A stretch of DNA of 64,000 nt from Talpa occidentalis (Eukaryota; Chordata; Mammalia; Eulipotyphla; Talpidae). The stretch's first letter is position 1, and each line of letters opens with the position of its first letter. Below the pieces are notes generated by a model. That model saw only the letters and a program-made list of their open reading frames with translations. It had not been told where the DNA came from and did not search any database. The stretch spans positions 94,947,483-95,011,482 of the forward strand of contig NW_023605083.1 of the NCBI RefSeq assembly GCF_014898055.3, given 5' to 3'. Shown here in pieces: positions 35,520 to 48,799 of the stretch. The translations under genes and the position numbers were made by a program.

Positions 35520-38500
35520 GTGAGTATTACCCTGCGATTTTTTTTACATTTGAAAAATAATGACAATTATACAGATGGTCACCCAAATGATAAACATCTT
35601 CCATAAATTGGAGAAAGTCAAAGATTAGATAAAGAAAGGAAAATCTATCTTTATTTTTTGTCCAGGGGATAAATGCTAGGGCAAGAAGAGATACAATTTG
35701 GTCATAGAGACTAAGTGTTTATATCTATGAGGATCACCTGCTCCAAATCCTACTCCACTCACACCTCTCAGTCACATTTCCCCACTGGTCATCCCAGTTG
35801 ACATTTCAACATGCTTGAAAAAGCACTATCTCATCTTGCCTAAGGCAGTCTCTTTGGAACTGATAATGACTGGAAATTTGGAAGCTCTGGAATAATTTAA
35901 AGACTGGAAACTTATTCTGATAATGACCAAAATTTGTTTCCCTCTCTACCAATACTAGGTCTACATGACAAACCATAAAATATTTTATGATCATTTATTT
36001 TGTCTTTCCTGGGTGTTTTCTTCTTCAAGACAAATAGCAAATAGCCTCTGTCCTTTCAGCTCTTTATGACATGGCGTCTGTTCAAACCCAGAGGAATCTG
36101 ACATCCTTTTGATTACTGTCTTATCAATTCTCCCCTCTGAAATTGGGCTGCCCAACTTCCATCACACAACCCAGATGGGGTCTGACCAAAAGCAAAGACT
36201 GTCCCCTTTCTTATATACTATAGATTCCCTACTAGATTTCCCAAATTGTGTCCTGCTAAACAATTGTACTACATATACTCCTTGGAAAGAAGTTATCTAA
36301 GATAAAATTAAGTTGAGAAAGTACTTTATATGATATAACCCTGTTGGAAGTTCACAGATCATTCAGCATATAAAAGCCCTGAAAGTCTTGGCTAACCCTC
36401 ATTCATGTATCATTTCCCATACTTATTGGACCCCAAGACTCTTTTCCCTTCATAAAACCTATTAATAATTTTCATGCTGAATGGCCCATGGAATATGCCT
36501 TGGGAAGCATGTATATATTACAAAAACCTAAGATCTTACTATTTTTTTTTTGTAGTGTGAAAATTATCACTACAGCTAACCTTGAGCCTTCTGTTGCCCA
36601 GCCCTGTGCTTACTTTGTTAGGTTTGGCTCCATTTTTTTTTTTCCTGAAAAGATCCTGAGTTTATTTCTCCAGATATTTATAGTCCATTCCAACCTACAT
36701 GTCAATGTTTTGAACTTTTTTTTAAAGATTTATTTATTTATTTATACAAGCACTGGGTACAGTTAGAAGCGTGGGAGGGTGAGAGAATTCACCATAGCCA
36801 GAGCAGGGAGCAGAAAAGGCAGAAGGACCTAAGGTACACTGCTGAGGGGAGCAGTGGGCGCGGCAGGAGAGGTCTGCATGCCATGTGGGACCCTCGCCGG
36901 TGGCTGGGGATCGAACCGGCACTGCAGAGGCTGTGGGCAGCTTTGCAGCCCAGCGCTCAACCACTGAGCCACCAGGGAGGCCCTGTTTTGAACTTTTAAA
37001 CATTTTAATAACTAATTTCATCCTGCACTTTACTAGTTCAAACACCCTGGAATACGCCACTTATCCTATCAGTATTCTATGACTTGATGTTCAGTGCTCT
37101 CGTATCTTACATTTGCATTGTAGCATTTGCCAGTTTATATATTCATTTTTTGAGTCTGTAAACAACCCTTGATTGTCCTTTTAAGTTGACTTGAACTAGC
37201 ACTTTGGAGTAACAACACTCAGTCTTTGCAATAGAGGTTCCTATCTGGTCATATGGCTAACCATGTAGTGAAAGGTGCCTGTATACTAAGGACACATCTT
37301 TCCTTTTTTTAATTTGAAATTGGTTTTATTTTGGGGGAAGGTTTCTCCTTCCTAGTTTTTTTATATATTTTTTTACATCTTTCTTCTACTAAGGACACAA
37401 TTTTTTGACCACAGAAGCACGTGTAATTAATTCTGCTTATCTCCCCCAGCAACACTTAGAATATCAGCCTGAAGCACCTTTGGCTGCCCCAAATCTTAGT
37501 GTTTGTTATGAAAGAAAAGGTGCCCCAAGTTCCACTGAGCAAGCAATATAGTCCCGTGTCTACCATTAGAATCTTATGGCCCATGTGTGATAGGACATCA
37601 CTATTAGGAAATCTCTGGTTTACTGTGTGAGTTGGTTTTCCCTCTCCCTTTAGACAGAATGGCTCTGATCATAAAATTGGAAACTTATTATTTTGTTCAT
37701 CAAAGATTCATTGTAGACCAGTCTTGTCAGAACTGCACTTTAGTCGCTCTTCCCATAGATCGTTAGTTCCAACTGATGCTATTAAGATTGATTCCCAATA
37801 TAATAGCCCATTTTTAAATGGGAATGTGTTCCTACATTGCTTTCCCATGTGCTTCCCTCAACTAGCAAGAATGACTCTCTGCATTGCATCAAATCTTATC
37901 CAAATGTCTGAACATTTAGTTTATTATCTGGCAAAGCTAGAACTTAAAGGTTTTCTGGGACCCTGAAACCACCTTCAAAACATAGTCATTCTTTAATATC
38001 TAACTCTTCATATTTCTTTATTCTTATACCCAGGCTGCATCCCTGTTTTCCCTATAAATGCAATTATCATCATCACTTTCCCTACATTAGGTTTGATGAA
38101 TATTGTCCCATGGGCTTACATGGCTAACCCCATGGTGACATATGCCCTGAGTTATGCCCCTGCTGGTGAAAAGCATGAGGTTCAGCTCTTCCCTAGGTGG
38201 TTTTTCCATTCTGAACTTTAAGAATGGCAAGTGAGGACAGTTGCTTATGCTGGTATTACCTTCTACTTAGGCATTAGAAACCTATTCTTTCTTAAACTTG
38301 CATCTTCCACATCCTTTGTTAACTCCTGAAGTCTCCTGTGTTTAAGTTTTGGCAAGTAATTCCCTCCTGAATTAAAAAAAAAAAGTTGCCATTTCAATAC
38401 TTAGAGAATATCTTTTAAGTTAGTTGAGTTCTATGAGGTATTTATTGAACATGCTAATCTTTGCCCAGAGGGCAATGTTTGATGCACAGTAAACCCAAAT

Positions 38501-39103
38501 CTATATAAAAGTTTTATAAATAGGGAGTTTGAATATAATGCTTCAAGATTAGCTATGTCCCCATAAAACAAGCCAGTCAGTCACTTAAGGATAGTTTGTG
38601 GCACATGCTTCAAACACCAGTCCCTCTGGACTTAGTCTTTGAATTAAACCTGGAGATCTATTGTGTTCAATCTCAGTGGAAACAGGAAAAAATGTTCTAT
38701 GACATGGCTGTGAATTGGGAAGCAAAACCTATTGGAATAGATGTGTGAAAGTTCAGGTCATTGGGCTGTGATCCCCTAAAGAAAGACCCCATGCATCCCC
38801 ACCAACTCCTCTGCTCTCATATGGTCTTCTACTGTGCATGTAAGGGGGCCGCCTCCCACCTTCCATTTCCACTCCTCATTCCACAGGAATAATGGATATC
38901 ATTCATATGGAACTGATAAGCTAATATTAAACATCCACTTATAAGGGGTCCTCTAGAGGAAGAAAGTGTTGGAAGGTCTCCCAACACTTAATTTTCAGGG
39001 AGCATGCATAGAGAAAAGTCAGATTTGGTGCCTCCACTCTGGATGGAACTACCAGATTTGAGAGTCCCTAAGGAGGGTCCTTTTTCCTGTGTCTCATTGC
39101 CAG
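35520..39103. other. Intron between exons 10 and 11
   Basis: 3.58 kb. Only SINE copy 8 is recognised. 36998-39103 is unique-looking sequence with no open frame of note. Confidence 0.55.
36720..36983 (-). mobile_element. tRNA-headed SINE, copy 8
   Basis: Antisense copy of the second subfamily, well preserved: tail aaagatttatttatttattt, B box complement gggatcgaacc, head complement ccaccagggaggccc. Perfect duplication tgttttgaactttt at 36706-36719 and 36984-36997. Confidence 0.95.
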
Positions 39104-39300
39104 GGTATTGAACAAACTACAGAGCAGACCCAAAGTTTGAACATGTATTGTCATTTTGCAAATGGCATGGGGGAACCCAAGTATATGCCTGTACAATCAT
39201 GGGAGCTATTGACACAGACCTTGGTAGAAGCCTTGGAGAACCACAATGAAGTCAACACAGTGATGGACCTGGTTCTTTTTGAGGACGCTATGCGCCATGT
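39104..39300 (+). CDS. DNAH9: DNAH9 exon 11 of window: start of AAA4 large domain
   Basis: 197 nt, phase 0 at entry and two bases over at exit (Val codon split). Acceptor attgccag, donor gtaagt. Encodes GIEQTTEQTQSLNMYCHFAN, GMGEPKYMPVQSWELLTQTL, VEALENHNEVNTVMDLVLFE, DAMRHV. The segment just before the AAA4 P-loop, ending LVLFEDAMRHV, is almost invariant among outer-arm heavy chains; the first dozen residues are a variable linker. Confidence 0.95.
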
Positions 39301-39605
39301 GTAAGTATGCTTCTCTTGCCTTTCCTTAGCTCCCTCCTCTTCTCAACATCAGGAATCTCATTGGGCATTTGAGGACACTTGGGAAAAAAAAAAAAAAACA
39401 CAGAAAAACAGCTACTGCTTCTGCCTTGAAGGTCAAGATGACAACTGATAATGAAATTACAGCTTCTACTACTGGCCTTAGAGGGCACATAGCATGAAAT
39501 CTAGCCTAACTGGATTTATTTCCTTGTCAGCTGTTTACAGTCCCCTGGTCATGATCGCAGGCATGCCAATAGAAACTTTAAGATCATGAAAGAGGCACCA
39601 GAACA

Positions 39606-39879
39606 GGGCCTCCCCGGTGGCACACGGTTGAGCACTGGGTTGTGAAGCTGCCAGCAGCCTCTGCAGCACCGGTTCGATCCCCGGCCACGCAAGGGTCCCA
39701 CATGGCGCACAGACCTCTCCTGCCGCCCGCTGCTCCCCTCAGCAGTGTACTTCAGTCCTTCTGCCTGTTCTGCTCCCTGCTCTGGCTCTGGTGAATTCTC
39801 TCACCCTCCCGCGCTTCTGACTGTGCCCAGTGCTTGTATAAATAAATAAATAAATCTTTAAAAAAAAAAGGAAAAAAAA
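39606..39879 (+). mobile_element. tRNA-headed SINE, copy 9
   Basis: Sense copy, second subfamily: gggcctccccggtggcacac head, ccggttcgatccccggcc B box, ttgtataaataaataaataa tail then an interrupted poly-A. Perfect duplication aaagaggcaccagaaca at 39589-39605 and 39880-39896. Confidence 0.96.
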
Positions 39880-40417
39880 AAAGAGGCACCAGAACAGCTC
39901 AGGACCTGCATCACCACCCTGTATTAATCCGAGGACCAATTTTAAATCATGAGATTGGAGGTTTTTGTTTAAATGCACATAAATTTCAAAAACTAAATAT
40001 CTCTTTAAATGTTGTTGCTATCAAATGAATCATTGAGTGTAGAAACCAAGTCTCCCAGATAATTTATAGTCATGCCAGTGTTATAGCTACACTGCTGTCT
40101 ACGTCCCCCAGTAATATGAGTCCACTTCTCTCTCCCATACCCCACCCTTACTGCCTGCCAAAATCCTTCCACCCTGCCCCTTGGTACTCATGGTCTTCAA
40201 TAGCAAACTCTATTTCAGCTTCAGCTCCTCTAAATTTTTCCTTCACTGATGAATTCTGACTGAAACCTGACTGACCTGAGTTGAAAGCAGGTTTTTCTCT
40301 TCCTCATTCTATGTGCTCCCAGGTCTAGAAAGAGGTAAGAATCCTCCTTACCCACACCCCCCTCCAATGGCATACTTAAACCATTTATCCTTTTGTTCTT
40401 CACCAAACTCTGATTTT

Positions 40418-40684
40418 TTTTTTAAGATTTATTTATTTATGCATACAAAGCTGAGGTACAGGCCAGAGATGCGGGGGGTGAGAGGATCCACCAGAGACAC
40501 AGTGGGGAACAGAACAGACAGACTGACTGAAATACACTGCTGAGGGGAGCAGCGGGCGAGACAGGAGAGGTCTGCCTCACCATGTGTGTCTCTCCATGGC
40601 CGGCTAGGGATCAAACTTGTGCTGCAGAGGCTGTGGATTGCTTCATAGTGCTGTGCCTAACCCCTTGCGCCACCAGGGAGGCCC
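40418..40684 (-). mobile_element. tRNA-headed SINE, copy 10
   Basis: Antisense copy, first subfamily (gaggtacaggccagagatgc). Head complement gcgccaccagggaggccc. Flanks aaactctgattttt and aaaccctgatgttt are an imperfect duplication. Confidence 0.93.
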
Positions 40685-41059
40685 AAAACCCTGATGTTTT
40701 GAAACACAAGCAGTTGGGCTGTCGAATTCTTGACCTGTCCCTGTTAACAATTTCCATGTGCTGACATCCAGTTACTCCACACCGTTTACCAATGACCTTC
40801 ATGCATAGTCATCTTTCTCGCCTCAACTGGCACTACACTCCTGGTATCAGTGTAGCTCTTAGTCTTTATGCCCCATGTGCTCTTTAATCCATGACTTTTT
40901 CTCCCATCCCATCTCAACTACTCATTCAATTTATTCTTACCCTAGAACTTCTATTATCAATAATGAATCCACATCCAAAAACTCAATTTTAAACATTGTA
41001 CTCTCTAATCTATCCTTCTACCCACCTGTTCTAGCTTGTATTCCAAGTATTCTTTTCCA

Positions 41060-41525
41060 TTTCAATTAATATATTATTGACATGTAGCATTGTGTGTGTT
41101 TAAGGTATACAACAAAATGACTTAAGTATGTACTGCAAAATAATGGCCACAATAAAATTAATTAACAGCCATCACCACACATGGTTACATTATTTTTTCC
41201 TTTTGAAGAGTAACTATAAACTCTACTCTTTTAGTAACATTTAAATATGTAATAAAGCATTTCTGACTAGAGTCATTGTGTTGTACATCCCTCTGACTTA
41301 CTTATTTTATAACTGGAAGTTTTTACCTTTTAATCACCTTCACTAATTCCCCCACTCTCAAACCCCCTCTGGCACCCACAAATCTGCTCTCTTTCTATGT
41401 GTTTGATTTTTTTAGTTTCCACATATAAGTGAGATTATATAGTATTTGTCTTTTTGTGTGACTTATTTCACTTAACCTAATATCCTCAGGTTCATTCATT
41501 TTGCTGAAAATAGAAATATTCCAGC
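41060..41525 (-). mobile_element. Old antisense L1 3' region
   Basis: tattattgacatgtagcatt, tactgcaaaataatggccac, ttgtgttgtacatccctctg, agtttccacatataagtgag, tgacttatttcacttaacct follow an old L1 3' UTR in antisense. Confidence 0.75.
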
Positions 41526-44021
41526 TATTCTTAAATTTCATCAAGACTTGATTTCGTGGAGTCAACTACTTTCTCAAACTCCTTTGTCCCTCCCCCATAT
41601 CATGGCTTTACCTTCCTCAACCACCATAGGCTCTATCCCAGTGCAGTCTCCCCAGTTTTCTGTCATGACATCCATGTGACAAAACCCCACTCTCTTATTT
41701 CACAGTTGCACATAAGCATCTGAAGATTATTAGAGAAAAATCTTCCACCATGTTCCCTGGCTTGCTTCAGATTGTCAATCACAAATACCAAGTTGTCCCT
41801 CAAGTTTTCTAGAAATATTCCTCTACTAACCTGGCAGTTTGCTTTCTTCTCCTTCTCTTGACAGCAGCAGTATCACACATTTTTTCCCCCTCTTCACAAG
41901 CTTCTAACATCCTCCCTTCTCTTTATTGACAGTTAATAAGCATGTCTCTTCTTTCAATGAGCTAATGAAAGTGGCCGGAAGAGAATTGTCTCATCTCCCC
42001 GTCACCATATCTAACAGCCTATCTGCATCCGCCCACAAATCCTTCCTCCCCTACTATTTTAGTTTGCGAACCATCCCTGTTCCTAAGGTCAGTGCCTCCA
42101 TGTGTGCATTGGACCCCATGTCCTCTCACCATCTCACTGACATTTCTCCTTCTTGCAATTTTCTCTCCTCTCCTATCCTCTTGCCCTCCCCCTTTACTCC
42201 CTTCTGCTTTCTACCCTCCTACGCCATCACCAATTCCTGGGTCTTATGCATCAACATACAAAGATGCTGTGTAATCATTTACAATAAGATAATAAACTAT
42301 TCCTAGACTCATCTCTTCTCATTTCCTACCCCTGTTTGCTCTGCTCCTGCTTACAACAGAACTCTTCAAAGACATTGTCAATATTCACCATAATTTCTGA
42401 GTTCTCACCCTTTCCTCAGTATATGTCTTAACACTTGAACAAAGAAGCTCGAACCAAAGTCACCACAGACCTACCTCAAGTTCAAATCAGTTGTCACTGC
42501 TGGGTCCTCACTTGATATTACTTCACCAACTGCTTTATTTGTCATGATTAATCACTTTGTTTACATCCATCCATCTATCCACCCATCTGCCCAACGCATA
42601 TTTATTGATTAGACAGCTTCAGTATGAGTGCAGGAGTTTTTATTTAATTCACTGCTAGATCTTCAACCTAAGACAGTATCTGGAGTGTAGCAGGTACTCC
42701 GTAAAAACTCTTAGAATATCAGGTGGGATAAATGATGTGGAGAAAAATTCAGAGAGAAGAGGAATAGAGAGTTCAGGGGTGATTACAAAGTTAAGTAGGG
42801 TGATCAGGAAGGCCTCACTGAAGAGCAAGCATTTAATATGATATGTCAGAGCTACATCTAACTTAGAATTCACTATTGCACCGGTGTATGGCATTTTGCA
42901 GACTTCAATTTTTTCAGTTTTCACAAAAAAACTGAAGAAAGAGAGGTCTATTATTATCCCTATATTATAAATGGGGAAATGATACCCTGACAGATGAGGG
43001 AAGTCTTCTAGGGTCACACACACTAGAAATAGTATGTGTGCTCCTCACCATCACAGTGTAATGTTTCCTCAAATGTTAATCAAGGATAAACTCCTTGAGC
43101 ACGCAGACTGCCTACTCTCCAGTACCTTGACCAGTGTCTGGTACATAAGGAGCAGTCAGTAATAAGGGTTTTTAAGATATCTATTAACTAACCTGTGAAG
43201 TTTCATTGTATATTTTCCCCTTGCTTAATAGGTAACAGAGCCTGAGCCATAGTCTTGGAATCGAAGCAAATCTTTGTCCTTTAAGGATAAATTTAACTTG
43301 GGAGAATACCAAATGATTCAGCCAATGTGATTTCCATCAGGGAAATTGACTAATACTGCTTTTAGGAAAAAATAAAGGCAGGCTATGAAAACTGGCTGGT
43401 CTTCTGGGGCTTCAAAACAGACTCCAAAGATAGTTGCCAAAGAGAAACCTGTGCTGTGTTTAACAATGGCAAAATAACTGGAATAATGAAACTGCCAGAG
43501 GCATATTTTGATGTGTGATTTCCTGTACATTTGTTTTAAAATATCACCCCCCCATGATGTCATCTTTGCATTCCCTTCCCTCCTGTCTCTGGATCTCCTT
43601 GGCCCTTCTTTGCTGCCCCTACCAGTCAGACAGAACAGAAGCATTCTCTTCTCATGCCAGGAAGAGAAAAGTCAAACAATACAGTGAGAAACATAGGAAA
43701 TCTAAGAATATTGGAAAATTCCATGGTCTTGCATCATTCCACACGAAGGATCTGGGCTCACTCCATGAAGGTCTTATTTTCTGATGCCCAAGGTGGGAGT
43801 AGGGCAGGGCAGAGGAAATCTCTGTGTTTTCCCAGGAACCGATAGGATGGGCAAAAAGGTGGATGTTCAAAAGTGTATAAGACATGTTGACTTTGATTTT
43901 ATAATCTTTCAATTTGTTCTTACCACTTGAGTTCCTAACCTTTTTCTCTTGTTTGAATTACCCACACCTTTCCCACATTTTGCTGTTCTGGCTTTCTGCT
44001 GCTTTTATGTGCAACCTAATA

Positions 44022-44235
44022 ATGGAGCACTATGTAGTGGCAGCAGGCACAGGCTCTGGAGACAGAGTCAGGCCCCAGTTCAAATCCTGGGCTGCCACTA
44101 ACTGACTGCGGGGATTTGAGAAGGATATTTACCTTCCCAAGCCTCAGTTTTCTTATCTGAAAAATGAGGATAGTAAGAATGCCCACATCGTAAGGGTTTT
44201 GCTATCTACATGCTGTGATTGGCACTTAATTAGCA
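44022..44235 (+). repeat. MIR relic, well preserved
   Basis: Sense MIR nearly end to end: tagtggcagcaggcacaggc, cagttcaaatcctgggctgc, cactaactgactgc, ctcagttttcttatctgaaa, aatgaggatagtaagaat. Confidence 0.85.
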
Positions 44236-44474
44236 GTTTATAAGCATGGAGATTTCTTTGTGCTATTGTTTTCTGCCTTTAATAGTGCCACTTTGCTCTT
44301 TTACTGACTTCTTTCACCATTTCAGCAGTCTCTTGTCCTACTTTTTCTTAACATTTTCAATTAGATCTTTTCTCTGCTTTGGTATAATTTTAATCTCTCT
44401 TTGTCTTTGATTTTTCATTCCCATGTATCTTTTTCTGCCTCCTCTTTTTTTCTCTTAGAATCCTTTCACAATCA

Positions 44475-44738
44475 GGGCTTCCCCGGTGGCACAGCAATTG
44501 AGCGCTGGGCTGCAAAGTTGCCCACAGCCTCTGCAGCGCCGGATCCATCCCCGGCCACCGGCGAGGGTCCCACGTGGTGCACAGACCTCTCCTGCTGCAC
44601 CCACTGCTCCCCTCAGAAGTGTGTTTCATCAGTCTGCCTGTTCCGTTTCCTGCTCTGGCTCTGGTGAATTCTCTCACCCTCCTGTGCTTCTGACTGTACC
44701 CAGTGCTTGTATAAATAAATAAATCTTTAAAAAAAAAT
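44475..44738 (+). mobile_element. tRNA-headed SINE, copy 11
   Basis: Sense copy, second subfamily: head gggcttccccggtggcacag, tail gtataaataaataaatcttt with poly-A. Duplication gaatcctttcacaatca (44458-44474) and gaatcctttcgcaatca (44739-44755) has one change. Confidence 0.95.
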
Positions 44739-45829
44739 GAATCCTTTCGCAATCATTAACCAAAAAAGACCCTCAGATGTGCTTCTCTTGGGACCCTTCT
44801 ATTGTGTATCATCAATTCTCTGGGTGGGGGGGATGTATATGTATATGTTCAGTCTTCAATAAACCAGCTTCCTCCAGCTGGGCTGTGCAACATCTTCAGC
44901 TCTTGTTATTAATCTCCCAGAAATTCATGGAAGTGCTTAACTTAGACAGACTTGGTTTTCTGGCCCAGGAGCCCTTTAGAATATTGATCTTCTCTTTAAA
45001 TTTTGTAATTTAAATGCAGAGTCCTTTGCCCTAGCCAGAGGTTGTTAATGAATCCCCAGCTGGAATCTAATGCTGACAGTTGCAATCTTAACCATTCTTC
45101 TTTGAAAACTTCAAGACTAGTGATACATTTTCCATCTAGATATTGAATAGCATGGACCTTGCTAAGCTGAATTCAGGCCTTTCAGAGCAGAGCTGGGCAT
45201 TAGGTGGCCCAAGATGGACCTCTCCTCCTCCCCTTCCTTTTCCTCTTGCATATTTCTCTCTCTCCTCCATTAATCAATTCCTGCACCCTCCTTTTTTCTT
45301 TCAGAAGAGAAGGCCTGAATATCTTAGCACCATATTTTCTCCTTTTATCGTTAGAGTCAGGTAGCATCTATATAAACACAAACAGATGATTCCTTGCACC
45401 AAACATAGTGAACAATCGTGTGTGTCACCCCCAATTCAATGCTGAGTATAAGACATGGATTATTTTGTTTAAATTTAACACAAATGTATTGAATAGTTTC
45501 AAAGTGCTAGTACTACAGGGAGGACAAAATGAGTGTATTCACTCTTCAGATGTCTAGAAACTATGGTTTAATAAGGGAGCAAGATAAGATAGAGTAAAAA
45601 TGTTACCGCTAAATAATTAAAGTAAAATCATTAAAGAACCAAGTATAAGTCAATAAAAACCTGAATATTTAAGACAATAAATTTTAACCACATAAATTTA
45701 TTGGCAAACAATTTTAAGTCCAGACAGCTAAAACTTTCTGTACATTCTAATTCAACTAATATAATCTAACATATTCTAATTTTTCAATATAACAGATACA
45801 TCTTTTGATCAATTCTACATGAGAGGAGT

Positions 45830-46310
45830 ACCAATTGGTGCCCCCATTTGGGGGAGCAAATTTTCAGTATGTATCAAAAGGCATAGAAATTGTCTTATTG
45901 CTTCAATCAGCAACTTTACTTCTAAGATCCTAACCTCTGGAAATAATTAGGGATGTAAAGTAAAAATATTTGCATAGCGCCATTTATAAATGGAAGATGT
46001 TAGAAACAGCCTAAATATCCAAAAGCATGCTATTGCAAGCAAACAGCTTATTCTATGAAATGAGCTATCAATACACTTTAAAAACAAAGTTTAGCAGACT
46101 ACTCAGTGGCATAGGGAAATAATCACAGTGTATTGGCAAGTGAAGAAATGGTTTCATAACACTATGCTGAGTATAAAATGTCAATCTAGTTTTGAAAATA
46201 TACAAGATAGACACAGTATATGGATTAAATGCATATTCATATATACATTTACATAACATGTACATTTACATATGCATATACATCATTATAAACATACAGA
46301 ACCTTAGGTA
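45830..46310 (+). mobile_element. Old sense L1 3' fragment
   Basis: Pattern of old L1 C-terminal ORF2: caactttacttctaagatcc, ctggaaataattagggatgt, aaacagcctaaatatccaaa, gctgagtataaaatgtcaat. Strongly decayed. Confidence 0.55.
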
Positions 46311-47471
46311 AAGTCTGTAAGGACATACAATTAATGTCAATCGTGTTTATCCCAAGATCTAGAATTGTGGATGTTCTTCTATATTTTATGCACTTTGTAT
46401 GAGGCAGTCATTTTTAAGATCAGAAAATAAGAAATAGAAGTTATTTTTATAAATAATATAAGCACCCTACCTAAGGTATATCATAGTGCTAACAGAATTA
46501 TAGAAAAAATTGGTGGTATATTCTGAAGGACACACAGTAAACAGCTTTAATTTTTTTTTATTGAAGTAACATTGGTTTGACAGTTATAAAAATGATGAAA
46601 ATTTGCCATTTGTAACAACTTGGATGGAGGGCAGTGAACAGCTTGTTCTAACAGAAGCATCTGAGAAAAGGCTGGAAGGGGCAGGAGGAGTAACTTCCTC
46701 TGGAGGGCCATTGTCTAAACCCAGGGCCTGGGAATATTTCCCTATTAGTGGAGCAAGAATATGGGTACTGAGAGCAGTAAGTATAAATGTAGAGAGAAGA
46801 ACCCAGAAGTCAAGGAAGTGGGTGTCTTGTAGGTTGACACTAAGAATCCACCAATATTCCTTCTAAAGCCATCAAGATTCAAGAAGATTAAAGGAGGGAA
46901 AGACAAAAGCTATGTCATCATTCTCTGTTGTTCTGCCAACTTTAAGTGTGCATGTTCCTAACATGAACAAACTTTTCTATTGCTGCTTATCCTCTAGCCT
47001 ACCCTGATTTTTATTTCTCTAATTGTATGTATATACATCATTATAAACATACAGGCCTATTTTTCTCTTTTTCCCCATTATTTTTCTTTTTCTCTTTTTC
47101 CTGTCTTCTCCTCTTGCCTAAAAGCATAAATAGGTGAGTCAAAGTGAAGTGAGGAAGGCAGTCAGGGTGAGACTTGACTGGGGAGGGCAGGGAAGGGAAG
47201 TTCTACCTTTCACCCTTCACCATCACCTGCACCCTCCAATCCCATCTGACTGCCATAAACTCTTCGTCTACTGCCACTAGCCACAGGCAGCTTTGGTTTA
47301 AAGCAAAATACTTGGGCAAGAAAGTGAGACCAGGTTTGCAGATAATCTAAGTTTCCCACAGTTCAGCCCACATTGGGTCTCTAAGGAGAGTTCCAGCTTT
47401 CACTTAGACCGTTAGGTATGCTCTTCACAAAGTCTGATTAAAGCCATGTGCTTCTGCTTCCTTCTCTTTAG

Positions 47472-47634
47472 CTGCCATATCAATCGTATCTTGGAGTCAC
47501 CGCGGGGAAATGCTCTACTGGTTGGTGTAGGTGGAAGTGGCAAGCAGAGTCTGACCAGGCTTGCAGCTTTCATTAGCTCCATGGATGTATTCCAGATCAC
47601 ACTGAGGAAAGGCTACCAGATCCCCGACTTCAAG
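47472..47634 (+). CDS. DNAH9: DNAH9 exon 12 of window: AAA4 Walker A (P-loop)
   Basis: 163 nt; one base completes the Val codon, then 54 codons. Acceptor ttctctttag, donor gtgagc. Encodes [54 protein letters not shown]. The AAA4 P-loop GVGGSGKQS lies at 47524-47550. AAA4 binds nucleotide and precedes the stalk that carries the microtubule-binding domain (family knowledge). The following 8.5 kb intron holds both large L1 copies. Confidence 0.96.
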
Positions 47635-48456
47635 GTGAGCAGGTTGGGCAACTGTGGAGAAGAGACTCAGCCTCTCTCCAACTCCCTGTACTCCCTGTCA
47701 CTCTTCATGAGCTCACCAATTCCAAATGCCCTTCCATTTTCTTCTTAGTCATTGGGCTGGTGATGTGGGGGACTGTCTCCTTATTAGGATCAGCTTGAGT
47801 ATGCTGACCTTCCCGAGGTCTGCGTTTATGACACCTCAGTTGTTTTGAGTTATACCTATGAAAGCTTCTCGCCCCCAAATCAACAGCATATCTATATCAA
47901 ATTCAGCATCTAGCTCCCTGGCAGCTCTAGTGGACTTAAGTGAAATTCTGACTGTCTGTGTTTCATAAGAAATTCATATTTTAAAAGATGGTATCAGTAA
48001 CCACTGGCAGCTGGGACCTTTATTGACATTTCTTAGATTTAGACTTCAGGCATTTAGGAACCACAATGCATGTTCTAGGAAGTGGGGAAAGCATTATATA
48101 CCACCCTCAAGGGTCACTTTGTCCACACACACACCCTCCTTTTTTTATCCATGGCCACTACAGAGGAATAGTAGGAAATCATGATGTAATTTCCATCCAG
48201 ATGCTGTCCTTGCTATCTCTGGGAGAATTCCAGCCAGCATTGAGCCAGACCAACTCACCAACCCTCATAGTCTCCCAACCACGGTGGGACAGGCAGATGC
48301 TCACTGATGCTCTGAAACCACAGCTCCACTTCTTGGAAGTTGACCGAATCTAAGCTTATATATGTCATGTACACATTAGTTCAAACATCAGCCCTTTCAA
48401 TAAAGAGAATACAAGATAGTGCATGAGAATTACGCATTTATCATATAATCCAAGAC

Positions 48457-48627
48457 AGTGGTTTTCAACCTTATTTGCTAGAATCCCCTTCAAATAAAGC
48501 TGATGACTATATCCCAACCCCTCAAAATTCTCACTCAATTACTATGAGGAGTGACCTAGGCATTAGAACTTTCCAAGATCCCCCCTCCTCAGGTGATTCA
48601 ACTGAGTGTTAAGAAACATTGCCTTCA
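48457..48627 (+). repeat. MER5A-like hAT-Charlie relic
   Basis: Begins cagtggttttcaaccttatt and ends near gttaagaaacattgcc, with internal tcctcaggtgattcaactga; this is the layout of short hAT-Charlie MITEs of the MER5 type. Diverged. Confidence 0.6.
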
Positions 48628-48780
48628 ATTATAACAATTATGTGAGAACCATTACCTTATAAAAAAAAGTTTACTAAACTTAAAGGGGAATTATTTGGAC
48701 ATGAAGGAAACTCTGCTGTAATGAAATGTCTGAGACTGTTAGAGAAAGAACTTTGAGTGGTGCATGAGAGAAAGAAAAGA

Positions 48781-48799
48781 AGGTCAGGGACTGATGTTT
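48781..48799. repeat. Target-site duplication, left copy (large L1)
   Basis: aggtcagggactgatgttt, identical to 54108-54126. Confidence 0.95.

Larger units (their letters stand above)
39301..47471. other. Intron between exons 11 and 12
   Basis: 8.17 kb with SINE copies 9, 10, 11, an antisense L1, a MIR and an old sense L1. 42690-43020 and 45490-45600 carry faint wording of the same unnamed old repeat as 24490-25015. 46555-46640 has a short antisense L1 3' start (ttattgaagtaacattggtt) facing a sense-like ORF2 scrap. 41530-42650 and 46870-47471 show nothing recognised. Confidence 0.5.

Noticed and set aside
41926..42306. A 126-codon + strand open frame
   Set aside because: Composition is pyrimidine-rich intronic sequence (Ser, Pro, Leu runs), with no domain and no splicing signals in frame.
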